Positions 19,694 through 27,996 of a stretch of DNA of 64,000 nt are shown in pieces. How positions within the stretch are numbered: the first letter of the stretch is position 1; each line of letters begins with the position of its first letter. Source of the DNA: an uncultured Lentisphaerota bacterium. Its GTDB lineage: Bacteria; Verrucomicrobiota; Kiritimatiellia; CAIQIC01. The stretch spans positions 1-64,000 of the forward strand of contig CAISWQ010000102.1 of NCBI GenBank assembly GCA_903889245.1, given 5' to 3'. The position numbers were made by a program, and so were the translations under genes. The notes beneath the pieces were generated by a model. The model saw nothing but the letters and a program-made list of their open reading frames with translations. It was not told where the DNA came from and made no database searches.

Positions 19694-20911
19694 TCAGCTC
19701 TGCGGCGCGGCGGCGAGTTGCTGTTGCCACTCGGCGCAGGCCTGGCCGAAGATCCGCGCGGCCTTGCGGACCTGCGCGGCGGTGACGTTCAGCGGCGGCA
19801 GGAAGCGCATGATGAGGTTGTTGGTGGTCAGCCCCAGCAGGCCCTTCGCGCGCATCAGGTTTTCGAGGTCCTTGCACGGCCGGTCGCAGATGACGCCGAT
19901 CATCAGGCCCTTGCCGCGGATGGTCTGGATGAACTTGTACTTCTTCGCGAGCTTCTGGAGCAGGCCCATGAAGAGCTCGCCCATCTGCACCGCGTTCTCC
20001 AAACACTTCTCATTCTCCATGGCCTCGATGGTGGCGAGCGCGGCGGCGCAGGCGAGCGGCGTGCCGCCGAAGGTGCTCGCGTGGTGGCCAGGCTGGAAGA
20101 GGTCGGCCAGCTTCGGGCCGGCGACGACCGCGCCCATCGGGTAGCCGTTGCCGATGCCCTTCGCCAGCGAGAAGGCGTCGGGCTGCACGCCGTAGGGCTG
20201 GAAGCCGAACCACGCGCCCGTGCGGCCCATGCCGCACTGCACTTCGTCGCACATCATCAGGAGCTTCTTTTCGTCGCAGAGCTGCCGCAGGCCCTGCATG
20301 AACTCCGGCGTCGCGGGCAGGATGCCGCCCTCGCCCTGCACGGCTTCGGTCAGCACGGCGACGGTCTTGTCGGTAATCGCGGCGCGGATGCTCTCGAGGT
20401 CGTTGAAGTCGGCGAGCACGAAGCCGGTCGGCAGCGGCTCGAAGCCTTTCTGCACCTTGACCTGTCCGGTCGCGGTCAGTGTCGCGAGCGTGCGGCCGTG
20501 GAAGCTGTTCCGCATGGTGATGATTTCGTAGCGGCCCTGGTCGTGGCCCCAGAGGCGCGCGAGCTTGAGGAGGCCCTCGTTGGCCTCGGCGCCGGAGTTG
20601 CCGAAGAAGACCTTCGTGCCGGCGCCCAGGCCGGAGCGTTCGGCGAGTGCCTGCGCGAGGCGCGGCTGGTTCTCGTTGTAGTAGAGGTTGGAGACGTGGA
20701 CCAGCTTGGCGGCCTGCTGGCGGATGGCCTTGGTCACGTGCGGATGGCAGTGGCCCACGGTCACGACCGCGATGCCGCCGAGGAAATCGAGGTACTCGCC
20801 ACCGTCGGCGTCCCAGACGCGCGCCCCCTTGCCGCGCACGAGCGGGATACTCGGCACGTAGGTGTTCATGACGAACTGTTTGTGCAGCGCAATGATGTCG
20901 GTGTTGTTCAT
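19694..20911 (-). CDS. argD: Acetylornithine aminotransferase
   Basis: 405 residues, class III PLP aminotransferase. It makes N-acetylornithine in arginine synthesis (and often succinyldiaminopimelate in lysine synthesis). Motifs: FGNSGAEANEGLLKLAR, NSFHGRTLATLTATGQ, DEVQCGMGRTGAWF, and the PLP lysine in AFSLAKGIGNGYPMGA. It is separate from argJ-argB at 54847-56933; argC, argF, argG and argH are not in the window. The promoter-like sequence puts the transcription start only a few bases before the ATG, with no Shine-Dalgarno sequence. Confidence 0.94.
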   Translation of the reverse strand: MNNTDIIALHKQFVMNTYVPSIPLVRGKGARVWDADGGEYLDFLGGIAVVTVGHCHPHVTKAIRQQAAKLVHVSNLYYNENQPRLAQALAERSGLGAGTKVFFGNSGAEANEGLLKLARLWGHDQGRYEIITMRNSFHGRTLATLTATGQVKVQKGFEPLPTGFVLADFNDLESIRAAITDKTVAVLTEAVQGEGGILPATPEFMQGLRQLCDEKKLLMMCDEVQCGMGRTGAWFGFQPYGVQPDAFSLAKGIGNGYPMGAVVAGPKLADLFQPGHHASTFGGTPLACAAALATIEAMENEKCLENAVQMGELFMGLLQKLAKKYKFIQTIRGKGLMIGVICDRPCKDLENLMRAKGLLGLTTNNLIMRFLPPLNVTAAQVRKAARIFGQACAEWQQQLAAAPQS

Positions 20912-20919
20912 GGCGCGGA

Positions 20920-20948
20920 AGGAAACACGCCCCGGCCCGCGGTGTCAA
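20920..20948 (-). promoter_or_regulatory. Candidate argD promoter, very short leader
   Basis: On the minus strand a perfect TTGACA is followed after 17 bp by TTTCCT, only eight bases before the argD ATG. If used, the mRNA would begin at or within a few bases of the start codon. Confidence 0.4.
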
Positions 20949-21022
20949 CCGGAAATCTTTCCCGCTTTGCGCACCGCGCACGCTGTGCTACGTTCCCGCC
21001 CACCCAACCAACAGGAGTAACG

Positions 21023-21733
21023 ATGAACAAGATTACCATGCTGTTGAGCCTGACCCTCGCGAGCGCGGCGCTGGCGGCGGAGAACACCCTGACCGACCAG
21101 GAGAGCGCGAACGGCTGGCAGTTGTTGTTCGATGGCAAGTCCAGCGCCGGCTGGCGCGCGCTGGGCAGCCCGGAGTTCCCCAAGGCCGGCTGGCAGGTCG
21201 CCGATGGCACGCTGGCCATCGGAAAAAGCACCAAGGCCGGCGACATCATCACGACGAAGAGCTACAAGAATTTTGAGCTCGTGTTTGAGTTCAAGCTGAC
21301 CGAGGGTGCGAATGGCGGCGTGAAGTATTTTGTCCAACCCGGCGCCAAGCCCACCGACAAACACGGCCTCGGCTGCGAATTCCAGGTGCTCGACGACGAC
21401 AAGCATCCCGACGCCAAGCTCGGCCGCGACGGCAACCGCAAGACGGCCTCGCTCTACGATGTGATACCCGCCCCAGCCAACAAGAAGCTCAAGCCGGTCG
21501 GCGAGTGGAACCAAGGCCGTATCGTCGTCAGCGGCAAACACGTCGAGCACTGGCTCAACGGCGAGAAGACGGTCGAATATGATCGCGGCACCGAGGCGTT
21601 TGCCGCCCTGATCGCCAAGAGCAAATTCGCCAAGAACAAGGGCTTTGGCGAGGCGCCCGAAGGCCACATCCTCCTGCAGGATCACAACGACGAAGTCTCC
21701 TTCCGCAACCTGAAACTCAAGCCGCTGGAATAA
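21023..21733 (+). CDS. Secreted DUF1080 (3-keto-disaccharide hydrolase-type) protein
   Basis: 236 residues with a cleavable signal peptide (KITMLLSLTLASAALAAE). The rest is one DUF1080 domain, a concanavalin-like jelly roll: NGWQLLFDGKSSAGWRA, WQVADGTLAIG, YKNFELVFEFKLTEGANGGVKYFVQ, GEWNQGRIVVSGKHVEHWLNGEKTVEY, GHILLQDHNDEVSFRNLKLKPL. The family is now linked to cleavage of 3-keto-glycosides made by Gfo/Idh/MocA-type dehydrogenases. AGGAG precedes the ATG; the long upstream ORF extension is antisense to argD and is rejected. A paralogue is at 33916. Confidence 0.88.
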   Translation: MNKITMLLSLTLASAALAAENTLTDQESANGWQLLFDGKSSAGWRALGSPEFPKAGWQVADGTLAIGKSTKAGDIITTKSYKNFELVFEFKLTEGANGGVKYFVQPGAKPTDKHGLGCEFQVLDDDKHPDAKLGRDGNRKTASLYDVIPAPANKKLKPVGEWNQGRIVVSGKHVEHWLNGEKTVEYDRGTEAFAALIAKSKFAKNKGFGEAPEGHILLQDHNDEVSFRNLKLKPLE

Positions 21734-21742
21734 GCCGCGCGG

Positions 21743-21771
21743 TTGACACACCCACGGCGCGGCCATAAGCT
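21743..21771 (+). promoter_or_regulatory. Candidate deoA promoter, leaderless
   Basis: A perfect TTGACA and TAAGCT are 17 bp apart, and the expected transcription start (six to seven bases after the -10) falls on the ATG of deoA at 21778. No Shine-Dalgarno sequence is visible before that ATG. Confidence 0.45.
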
Positions 21772-21777
21772 GCGGCC

Positions 21778-23085
21778 ATGCTTCCGCAGTGGCTCATCGA
21801 GAAGAAGCGCGACGGCGCGGCCCTCGCGCCGGACGAAATCCGCGAGTTCATCGGCGGCTTCACCGCCGGCGCGATCCCCGACTACCAGATGGCCGCGCTC
21901 GCGATGGCGATTTTCTTCCGCGGCATGACGCCCGACGAAACCGCCGCGCTGACCGACGCCATGATGCGCTCCGGCGACGTGCTGGACACCTCGGCGCTCG
22001 CCGCGCCGAAGATTGACAAGCATTCCACCGGCGGCATCGGCGACAAGATTTCCCTCGTGCTCGCGCCGCTGGTTGCCTGCTGCGGCGTCGCCGTGCCGAT
22101 GATCTCCGGCCGCGGGCTCGGCATCACCGGCGGCACGCTCGACAAGCTCGAGGCCATCCCCGGCTATCGCACCAACCTCGCGACGCGCGAATTCCTCGAC
22201 GTCGTCGCGCGCTTAGGCTGCTCGATCATCGGCCAGACCGACCGGCTGGCGCCCGCCGACAAAAAACTGTACGCGCTGCGCGACGTCACCGGCACCGTGC
22301 CCTCGATCCCGTTGATCACCGCGAGCATCATGTCCAAGAAACTCGCCGCTGGCCTGGATGGGCTCGTACTCGATGTGAAATGCGGACGCGGCGCGTTCAT
22401 GAAGGAGCGCGCCGCCGCCGCCGAACTCGCGCGCAGCATGGTACGGGTCGGCCGCGCGATGGGCAAAAAGATGTGCGCGCTGCTGACCGCGATGGATCAG
22501 CCGCTCGGCCGCACCGCGGGCAACGCTCTGGAGATCGTCGAGACCTGCGAGGCGCTCCAAGGGCGCGGCCCTGGCGATCTGATGGCCGTGACGCTTGCGC
22601 TCGGCGCGAAGATGTTGCAACTCGCCGGGCTGGCCAACTCCTGTGATACCGCCCAAGCCATGCTCTCCGCGCACTTGAAGTCCGGCGCAGCCTGGCGCAA
22701 ATGGCTGGAGATGGTTCGCCTCCACGGTGGCGACACTGCGACGTTGGAAAACACAGCCCGTCTGCCGCGCGCGAAAATCGTCGAGCCGCTGCCGGCGCCG
22801 CAAGCCGGCTTTGTTGCGCAAGCCGACGCCGAATTGATCGGCAAGGCGGGTCTGCTCCTCGGCGCAGGCCGGACGAAGACCACCGATGCCGTGGATCACG
22901 CCGTCGGCGTCAGCGGCCTCGCCAAGATTGGTGAACGCGTGGAACAAGGTCAGCCGCTGGCTCTGCTTCACGCCAACGACGCTGCGCTCCTCGCCGAGGC
23001 GCGGCCACTCATGCTGGCGGCCTTCCGCGTCACTGAACGTGCCGCACCGGGACCAGAACTGATTCTGGAGGAGATCACGTCATGA
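21778..23085 (+). CDS. deoA: Thymidine/pyrimidine-nucleoside phosphorylase
   Basis: 435 residues, full length. Splits thymidine (or pyrimidine nucleosides) with phosphate. The N-terminal helical domain has QMAALAMAIFFRGM, the phosphate site KIDKHSTGGIGDKISLVLAPLVA, then SGRGLGITGGTLDKLE and DVKCGRGAFMKERAAA; the C-terminal domain starts near 345. Whether it is DeoA or the broader Pdp type cannot be settled here. First gene of a salvage operon: punA overlaps it by four bases and cdd overlaps punA. The products feed deoB. Confidence 0.94.
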   Translation: MLPQWLIEKKRDGAALAPDEIREFIGGFTAGAIPDYQMAALAMAIFFRGMTPDETAALTDAMMRSGDVLDTSALAAPKIDKHSTGGIGDKISLVLAPLVACCGVAVPMISGRGLGITGGTLDKLEAIPGYRTNLATREFLDVVARLGCSIIGQTDRLAPADKKLYALRDVTGTVPSIPLITASIMSKKLAAGLDGLVLDVKCGRGAFMKERAAAAELARSMVRVGRAMGKKMCALLTAMDQPLGRTAGNALEIVETCEALQGRGPGDLMAVTLALGAKMLQLAGLANSCDTAQAMLSAHLKSGAAWRKWLEMVRLHGGDTATLENTARLPRAKIVEPLPAPQAGFVAQADAELIGKAGLLLGAGRTKTTDAVDHAVGVSGLAKIGERVEQGQPLALLHANDAALLAEARPLMLAAFRVTERAAPGPELILEEITS

Positions 23086-23939
23086 TGATGGATAAACATC
23101 AACTGGCGCGCGCGGCCGAGTATGTGCGGCAGCACTGGCCGATGGCAAAACCGCGTGCCGGGTTGATCCTCGGCTCCGGCTGGGATATGGCGGCGGACTT
23201 CTTTCACAAGCGCGCGACGCTCTCCTACGCGGTGATTCCCGGCCTCGGGGCCTCCACGGTGGCAGGTCACAGCGGACAGTTGCACTGGTGCGAGGCGGCC
23301 GGCGTCGAGACGTTCCTGTTCCATGGTCGCCGCCATTTCTACGAGGGCGCGGACTGGACCGCCGTCGCCACGCCGGTGTATCTGATGAAGCAGTTCGGCG
23401 TGAAGGTGCTGATGCTGACCAACGCCGCCGGCGGGCTGCACGAGAATCTCGACGCGGGTGACCTGATGGTGATCGCCGACCACATCAACCTGATGGCCGA
23501 CAACCCCTTCATCGGGCCGCACGATCCCGCGTGGGGGCCGCGCTTTCCCGACCTCTCGCAGGTCTATTGTCCCAGGCTTGGAAACCGGCTGGAGCGGATT
23601 TTCCAAGCCTTGGAACTCCCGTTCCGCAGCGGCGTCTATGCGGCGGTCACCGGCCCGGTGTTCGAAACCCCGGCCGAGGTGCGGATGCTGCGCGCGCTCG
23701 GCGCCGACGCGGTCGGCATGTCCACCGTGCCGGAGGCCGTGCTCGCGCACAGCGCCGGCATCCGGCTCGCCGCGCTCGCGTGCATCGCCAACCGCGCCGC
23801 CGGCCTGCACCCGCGCGAGCTGACGCACGAGGATGTGATAGCGACCACGCAGGCGGCGCTGCCGCGCCTGCGCGGCGTGTTGGAAAATTTCTGGAAGGAG
23901 CTACCCGATGAACTCACAGCAACGCACCCGCCTGCTTGA
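23082..23939 (+). CDS. punA: Purine nucleoside phosphorylase (trimeric type)
   Basis: 285 residues of the trimeric PNP/MTAP family. Phosphate loop LILGSGWDMAADFF, VAGHSGQLHW, FHGRRHFYEG, LTNAAGGLHENLDAGDLMVIADHINLM and GPVFETPAEVRMLRALGADAVGMSTVPEA all fit. Residues around 163-183 (YCPRLGNRLERIFQALELPF) are encoded by two units of the dispersed palindrome, exactly where ordinary PNPs have a helix of the same length between FPD and GVY. The fold is probably kept. Overlaps deoA (ATGA) and cdd (32 bases), so translation is coupled. Confidence 0.94.
   Translation: MMMDKHQLARAAEYVRQHWPMAKPRAGLILGSGWDMAADFFHKRATLSYAVIPGLGASTVAGHSGQLHWCEAAGVETFLFHGRRHFYEGADWTAVATPVYLMKQFGVKVLMLTNAAGGLHENLDAGDLMVIADHINLMADNPFIGPHDPAWGPRFPDLSQVYCPRLGNRLERIFQALELPFRSGVYAAVTGPVFETPAEVRMLRALGADAVGMSTVPEAVLAHSAGIRLAALACIANRAAGLHPRELTHEDVIATTQAALPRLRGVLENFWKELPDELTATHPPA
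23569..23615. repeat. TTCCAAG palindrome pair inside punA
   Basis: Centres at 23576 (degenerate left arm) and 23608, 32 bp apart. Translated as PRLGN and FQALE within punA. Confidence 0.8.
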
Positions 23940-24318
23940 CGCCGCCGAACGCGCCCTGCGCAACGCCCATGCCCCCTACTCACACTACCGCGTTGGCGCG
24001 GCCGTGCTCGCTGATGGCGGCAACATTTTTGCCGGCTGCAACGTCGAGAACGCGTCCTACGGCCTGACCATGTGTGCCGAACGCGTCGCCATCGGCGCGG
24101 CGCTGGCGGCGGGTAACAAGAATATCCGCGCGGTCGCCGTCGTCAGCGATGGCCCCGAAGCGCCCTGGCCCTGCGGCGCATGCCGGCAGGTGCTGGTGGA
24201 ATTCGCCAAGGATGACGCGCCGGTCCTCGTCGCCATCCGCGGCCACCTGCGCGCCGCCGAACTCACCACGCTCGGCGAACTGCTGCCCCACGCGTTCCGG
24301 TTGGGAGAAAGGGCCTGA
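23908..24318 (+). CDS. cdd: Cytidine deaminase
   Basis: 136 residues, the homotetrameric type. Deaminates cytidine and deoxycytidine to uridine forms. Zinc site residues are in MCAERVAIG (Cys and the catalytic Glu) and PCGACRQVL (two Cys); substrate contacts in FAGCNVENASYGLT. AAGGAG precedes the ATG. The start overlaps the 3' end of punA by 32 bases. Third gene of deoA-punA-cdd, so the operon covers purine and pyrimidine nucleosides. Confidence 0.96.
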   Translation: MNSQQRTRLLDAAERALRNAHAPYSHYRVGAAVLADGGNIFAGCNVENASYGLTMCAERVAIGAALAAGNKNIRAVAVVSDGPEAPWPCGACRQVLVEFAKDDAPVLVAIRGHLRAAELTTLGELLPHAFRLGERA

Positions 24319-24454
24319 AGCCTTGCGACTTGGGGTTTGAGGTGGTCGGAGAGATTACGATTAAGATTAGGAAACACTCGCAAGCACACAGGCGCGCTGG
24401 TTTTTCCATGTGCGACAAATGACCAATGACAACTGACCACTGACCTCCGCTGCC
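24319..24454. repeat. Composite of short dispersed repeats
   Basis: The gap between cdd and trmL holds GATTACGATTAAGATTAGGA (24353-24372), whose core GATTAAGATTAGGA recurs in inverse orientation near 62297-62320, and an imperfect TGACCAATGACAACTGACCA run (24418-24447). No gene or clear terminator is seen. Confidence 0.5.
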
Positions 24455-24967
24455 ATGAAGCCTCCGCATCTGCGCCGTTTTGATCTGCCGTTCCACTGGC
24501 CGGCGCCACCGTTCCAGGTGGTGCTCGTGAAGCCGGAGATTCCGCCGAATACCGGCAACATCGCGCGGCTGTGCGCGGCCACCGGCACACCACTGCACCT
24601 CGTCGGCCCGCTGGGCTTCCGGCTCTCCGACAAAAGCCTGCGCCGCGCCGGTCTCGATTATTGGGACGCCGTCGAGCTGCACGCGCACGGCGACTGGGAG
24701 GATTTTCGGAAAGTGGTGCCGCTGACCGTCGAACGCGTCCACCTGTTCAGCACGGCCGGCCAGCGCAGCCTGTTCGACGCCAAGTTCCAGCCCGGTGACG
24801 TGTTGATTTTCGGCAGCGAGAGCGTCGGCCTGCCCGATCCGCTGCTGCGCGAATTTCCCGGCCGCGTGCTCGGCATCCCGATGCGCGCCGGCGACGTACG
24901 CTCGCTCAATCTCTCCACCTCCGCCGGCCTCGCCCTCTACGAAGCCCTGCGCCAGCAGCAGGCGTGA
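24455..24967 (+). CDS. trmL: tRNA (cytidine(34)-2'-O)-methyltransferase
   Basis: 170 residues of the SPOUT class, matching TrmL, which methylates the wobble ribose of leucine tRNAs using S-adenosylmethionine. Motif 1 is VKPEIPPNTGNIARLCAATG, motif 2 LIFGSESVGLPDPLL, motif 3 VLGIPMRAGDVRSLNLSTSA with the trefoil knot. The N-terminal ten residues before VVLVKPEIP are extra; a later start is possible but no alternative ATG is closer. Confidence 0.93.
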   Translation: MKPPHLRRFDLPFHWPAPPFQVVLVKPEIPPNTGNIARLCAATGTPLHLVGPLGFRLSDKSLRRAGLDYWDAVELHAHGDWEDFRKVVPLTVERVHLFSTAGQRSLFDAKFQPGDVLIFGSESVGLPDPLLREFPGRVLGIPMRAGDVRSLNLSTSAGLALYEALRQQQA

Positions 24968-25297
24968 GATCACACGCGAGCGAACAACCGGAACCTGGGC
25001 AGGCGCGCAGCAATGGTTCCAGCGCATGGTGTGCGTGGCTTGCGGCGGCCACCTGACAACCGCCTGGTCCTGTCGCCAAGGCAGCCCCGTGGCTCCCGTT
25101 TCCGCAGCAAGGATCACCGGCAGTTTCCCAAGCCTTGGAAAACTCTACCGCAAAATTTCCAAGGCTTGGAAAAACACGGCTTGCCACGCTGGCGGCGCGC
25201 AGATATTTTGCCCGCAACATTATTGCGCCGTGCCGCGGATGCGGCACCGCACGGGTGAGGCGGAGCAAGCAACGAGAACCAGCAGAAGGAGCCAGCC
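24968..25297. other. Intergenic region before the MFS permease gene
   Basis: 330 bp without a supported gene. It holds the two-unit palindrome pair at 25126-25171, a 7-4-7 hairpin GTGCCGC/GCGGCAC at 25230-25247 without a T-run, and AGAAGGAG as the ribosome-binding site of the permease. Small ORFs here are read through the palindromes and show no protein-like pattern. Confidence 0.5.
25126..25171. repeat. TTCCAAG palindrome pair
   Basis: Centres at 25133 and 25164, 31 bp apart, in opposite central-base orientation (AGCCT then AGGCT). Confidence 0.88.
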
Positions 25298-26560
25298 ATG
25301 AGCGTCGAGATGAGCACCTATCTTCCGTTGAGCGTGGTCATGTTTCTGCAATACGCGATCTGGGGCGCGTGGTGCCCCGTGCTCGCCGCGCGGCTGCTCG
25401 GCCCGCTCAAGATGACCGGCAAGCAGACGGGCTGGATCTACGCGACGCTGCCGCTGGCCTGCATGTTCGCGCCACTGGTCGCCGGCCAGATGGCCGACAA
25501 GTATTTCAACGCGGAGTGGATTCTCGCGGTGATGCACCTCGTGGGCGCAGTGCTGCTGTTCGTCGCCAGCCGCACCGAAAAATTCGGCAGCCTCTTCCTC
25601 GTGATGCTGCTCTATTCCATCTGCTACGCGGCGACGTTGCCGCTGGCGAACGCCGTGCTCTTCGCGCACGTCAAGGACATCCCGACGCAGGGCCTGGTCT
25701 TCATCTGGGCGCCCATCGCGTGGGCGCTGGTGGGCTACTGCCTGACCGGCTGGCGCATGCTGCGCAAGGGCGAGGGCGATGGCAGCGACTGCCTGACGTT
25801 CGGCGCCTTGCTCTCGGTGGTTATGGTCGCCGCGTGCTTCCTGCTGCCGGCCACCGCGCCCACCGCGGCGGCGGGCCAGGCGGCGGCAACAGCCCAGGGC
25901 GAAGCCACCCCGCTCGTCAAGGCGTTGAGCCATCTGGGGCAGTTCGACTTCCTGCTGTTCTTCGTCACCTCGATGTTCGTCTCCGGCATGATGCAGTTCT
26001 ACTTCCTCGGCTCGGCGCAGTTCATGATGAACCTCGGCATCTCCGGCAAGGCGGTGCCCGCCTCGATGGCCAGCGCGCAGGTGGCACAGACGATTGCGAC
26101 CTATTTCCTGCTGGGGCTGTGCTTGAGCAAGGTGGGCTTCCACTGGACGCTGACGATCGGTGCGGCCTCGTGGCTGCTGATGTACGTCGCGTACGTGCTG
26201 GGTAAACCGAAAGCGCTCGTGCTCGCGGTGCAGCCACTGCACGGGCTGGCCTACGTGCTCTTCATCATCGTCGGCCAGATCTTCGCGGGCGCGGTCGGGG
26301 CGGACGCGCCCAGCTCGATGCAGGCGCTGATCTTCGCGGCGACGGTCGGCGTCGGCATGTTCCTCGGCACGCAGCTCGCCGGCATCGCGATGGACAAATT
26401 CTCCAGCGCGGGCCAGTTCCTGTGGCGGAAAATCTGGCTGATCCCGCTCGGCGTGATGCTGGTCAGCACCCTGGTCATGGCCTTCGTCTTCAAAGGCACG
26501 GTGCCCGAAGCCAAGCAGGCCGCACCCGCGCCCGCCGCCGCCACGACCCCCGCGAGATAA
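25298..26560 (+). CDS. MFS permease, nucleoside:H+ symporter (NupG-like) family
   Basis: 420 residues with twelve membrane helices and a central cytoplasmic loop near 185-215. The opening LPLSVVMFLQYAIWGAWCPVLA and GWIYATLPLACMFAPLVAGQMADKYF match the nucleoside/proton symporter branch of the major facilitator superfamily. In PVC and Bacteroidetes genomes this branch often stands beside Gfo/Idh/MocA genes, as it does here (16 bp upstream of one), which suggests a sugar or keto-glycoside substrate as much as a nucleoside. AGAAGGAG supports the start. It is not next to the salvage operon. Confidence 0.82.
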   Translation: MSVEMSTYLPLSVVMFLQYAIWGAWCPVLAARLLGPLKMTGKQTGWIYATLPLACMFAPLVAGQMADKYFNAEWILAVMHLVGAVLLFVASRTEKFGSLFLVMLLYSICYAATLPLANAVLFAHVKDIPTQGLVFIWAPIAWALVGYCLTGWRMLRKGEGDGSDCLTFGALLSVVMVAACFLLPATAPTAAAGQAAATAQGEATPLVKALSHLGQFDFLLFFVTSMFVSGMMQFYFLGSAQFMMNLGISGKAVPASMASAQVAQTIATYFLLGLCLSKVGFHWTLTIGAASWLLMYVAYVLGKPKALVLAVQPLHGLAYVLFIIVGQIFAGAVGADAPSSMQALIFAATVGVGMFLGTQLAGIAMDKFSSAGQFLWRKIWLIPLGVMLVSTLVMAFVFKGTVPEAKQAAPAPAAATTPAR

Positions 26561-26576
26561 TGGGTGAGGAGCAACC

Positions 26577-27899
26577 ATGACTACAGCCCATGCCATCACG
26601 CGCCGCCGGATGCTCCAGCAAAGCGCCGCGGCCGCCGCCGCGTTCACCATCGTCCCGCGCCACGTCCTCGGCGGGCCGGGCCAGACACCGCCGAGCGAAC
26701 AAATCCGGCGCGCCGTCATCGGCGTCGGCGGCATGGGCAAGGGGCACCTCACCTATAACTACGGGCCGCTCGTCGCCGTCTGCGACGTGGATGCGCAGCA
26801 CCTCCAGACCGCGCTCAACCTCGCGAACAAAGACAACAAGGACAAGCAGACGGTCAAGGGCTACCACGATTTCCGCGAGCTGCTCGAACGCCCGGACATT
26901 GACGTGGTCCACATCGCCACGCCGCCGCACTGGCACGCGCTGCTCACCATCGCCGCCGCCAACGCGGGCAAGGATGTCTGGTGCGAGAAGCCGCTGACCC
27001 GCACGATCGGCGAAGGCGAGAAAGTCGTCGCGGCCATCCGCCGCAACAAACGGGTGCTGCGCATCAACACGTGGTTCCGCTTCACCTCGTCGCTCTACGG
27101 CATGGAGACCACTGCCGAGCGCATCAGGAAAGCTGTTGTCGCCGGCCTGCTCGGCAGCCCGCTGACCGTGACGGTCGGCGCATGCACCGGCTTCGACTGG
27201 AAGCTGAAACTCTGGAGCGGCCTGACCAGCTACACGCCGGTCGCCGTGCCCTCGCACTTCGATTACAACCTCTGGCTCGGCCCCGCGCCCGTGAAGCCCT
27301 ATCACCCGCACCGCACGCACGGCAGTTTCCGCGGCTACTGGGACTATGACGCCGGCGGGCTCGGCGACATGGGCCAGCACTACCTCGACCCGGCGCAGTA
27401 CATCCTCGGCAAGGATGACGAAAGCCCGGTCGAGATCATCCCCGATACGCAGCCGCAACATCCCGACGCCGTCCTACCGTGGAACAAGGTCACGCTGAAG
27501 TATCGCGACGGCAACACCCTCATCCTCGACGCCGTCACGCCCGGCTCGGAGCGCGTGCCCTATCTCTCCGGCCCGAAGGGCAAGATCTACCGCAAGCTGG
27601 AGTCCGACATTCCGAACCTCGCGGAAAAAATCCGGGAACTGCCGGACCTGCCCAAGCGCATCACCAAGTTCGAGGAGTCGGTGCGCACGCGCGAGAAGTT
27701 CGCGCTCAACGAAATCAATGGCCACCGCTCCTGCACGCTGGTCAATCTCGCCAACATCGCCGTCAAACTCTCGCGCCCGCTGAAGTTCGACTCCGCGAAG
27801 CAGCGCTTCATCGGCGACGACGCCGCGAACGCGCTCATCTACCAGCCCATGCGCAAGCCGTGGAGCCTCTCCGGCTCGCCGTGGTGGTGGCCGTTCTGA
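26577..27899 (+). CDS. Gfo/Idh/MocA family oxidoreductase, Tat-exported
   Basis: 440 residues. Tat signal TRRRMLQQSAAAAAAF followed by the Rossmann segment RRAVIGVGGMGKGHL near residue 41, DVVHIATPPHWHALLTIAAA and the CEKPLTRTIGEG signature with the catalytic Lys. The C-terminal part has the GGLGDMGQHYLDPAQYIL stretch typical of secreted PVC members. GAGGAG precedes the ATG. It follows the permease and precedes an SGNH hydrolase; with the DUF1080 proteins it could oxidise glycosides at C3 outside the cytoplasm. That pathway is inferred from family and context. Confidence 0.9.
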   Translation: MTTAHAITRRRMLQQSAAAAAAFTIVPRHVLGGPGQTPPSEQIRRAVIGVGGMGKGHLTYNYGPLVAVCDVDAQHLQTALNLANKDNKDKQTVKGYHDFRELLERPDIDVVHIATPPHWHALLTIAAANAGKDVWCEKPLTRTIGEGEKVVAAIRRNKRVLRINTWFRFTSSLYGMETTAERIRKAVVAGLLGSPLTVTVGACTGFDWKLKLWSGLTSYTPVAVPSHFDYNLWLGPAPVKPYHPHRTHGSFRGYWDYDAGGLGDMGQHYLDPAQYILGKDDESPVEIIPDTQPQHPDAVLPWNKVTLKYRDGNTLILDAVTPGSERVPYLSGPKGKIYRKLESDIPNLAEKIRELPDLPKRITKFEESVRTREKFALNEINGHRSCTLVNLANIAVKLSRPLKFDSAKQRFIGDDAANALIYQPMRKPWSLSGSPWWWPF

Positions 27900-27911
27900 A
27901 AAGAAGAATGG

Positions 27912-27984
27912 CGTGATGGAGTTTTGGAGAACTGGAGTGCTGGGAATGTGTGTGGAGGGCCGCGCTCTGTCGCGGCCGATAACG
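27912..27984. repeat. Dispersed repeat pair: ATGGAGT element and GGCCGCG palindrome
   Basis: ATGGAGTTTTGGAGAACTGG (from 27917) resembles the ATGGAGTGTTGGAGTACGGG copy at 56961. It is followed by GGGCCGCGCTCTGTCGCGGCC, a palindrome at 27957-27979. Together they separate the oxidoreductase and hydrolase genes. Confidence 0.5.
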
Positions 27985-27996
27985 AAAGGGCCTGAA

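Noticed and set aside
19652-21022. N-terminal extension of the DUF1080 ORF by 457 codons
   Set aside because: The extension is antisense to argD; signal peptide and AGGAG place the start at 21023.
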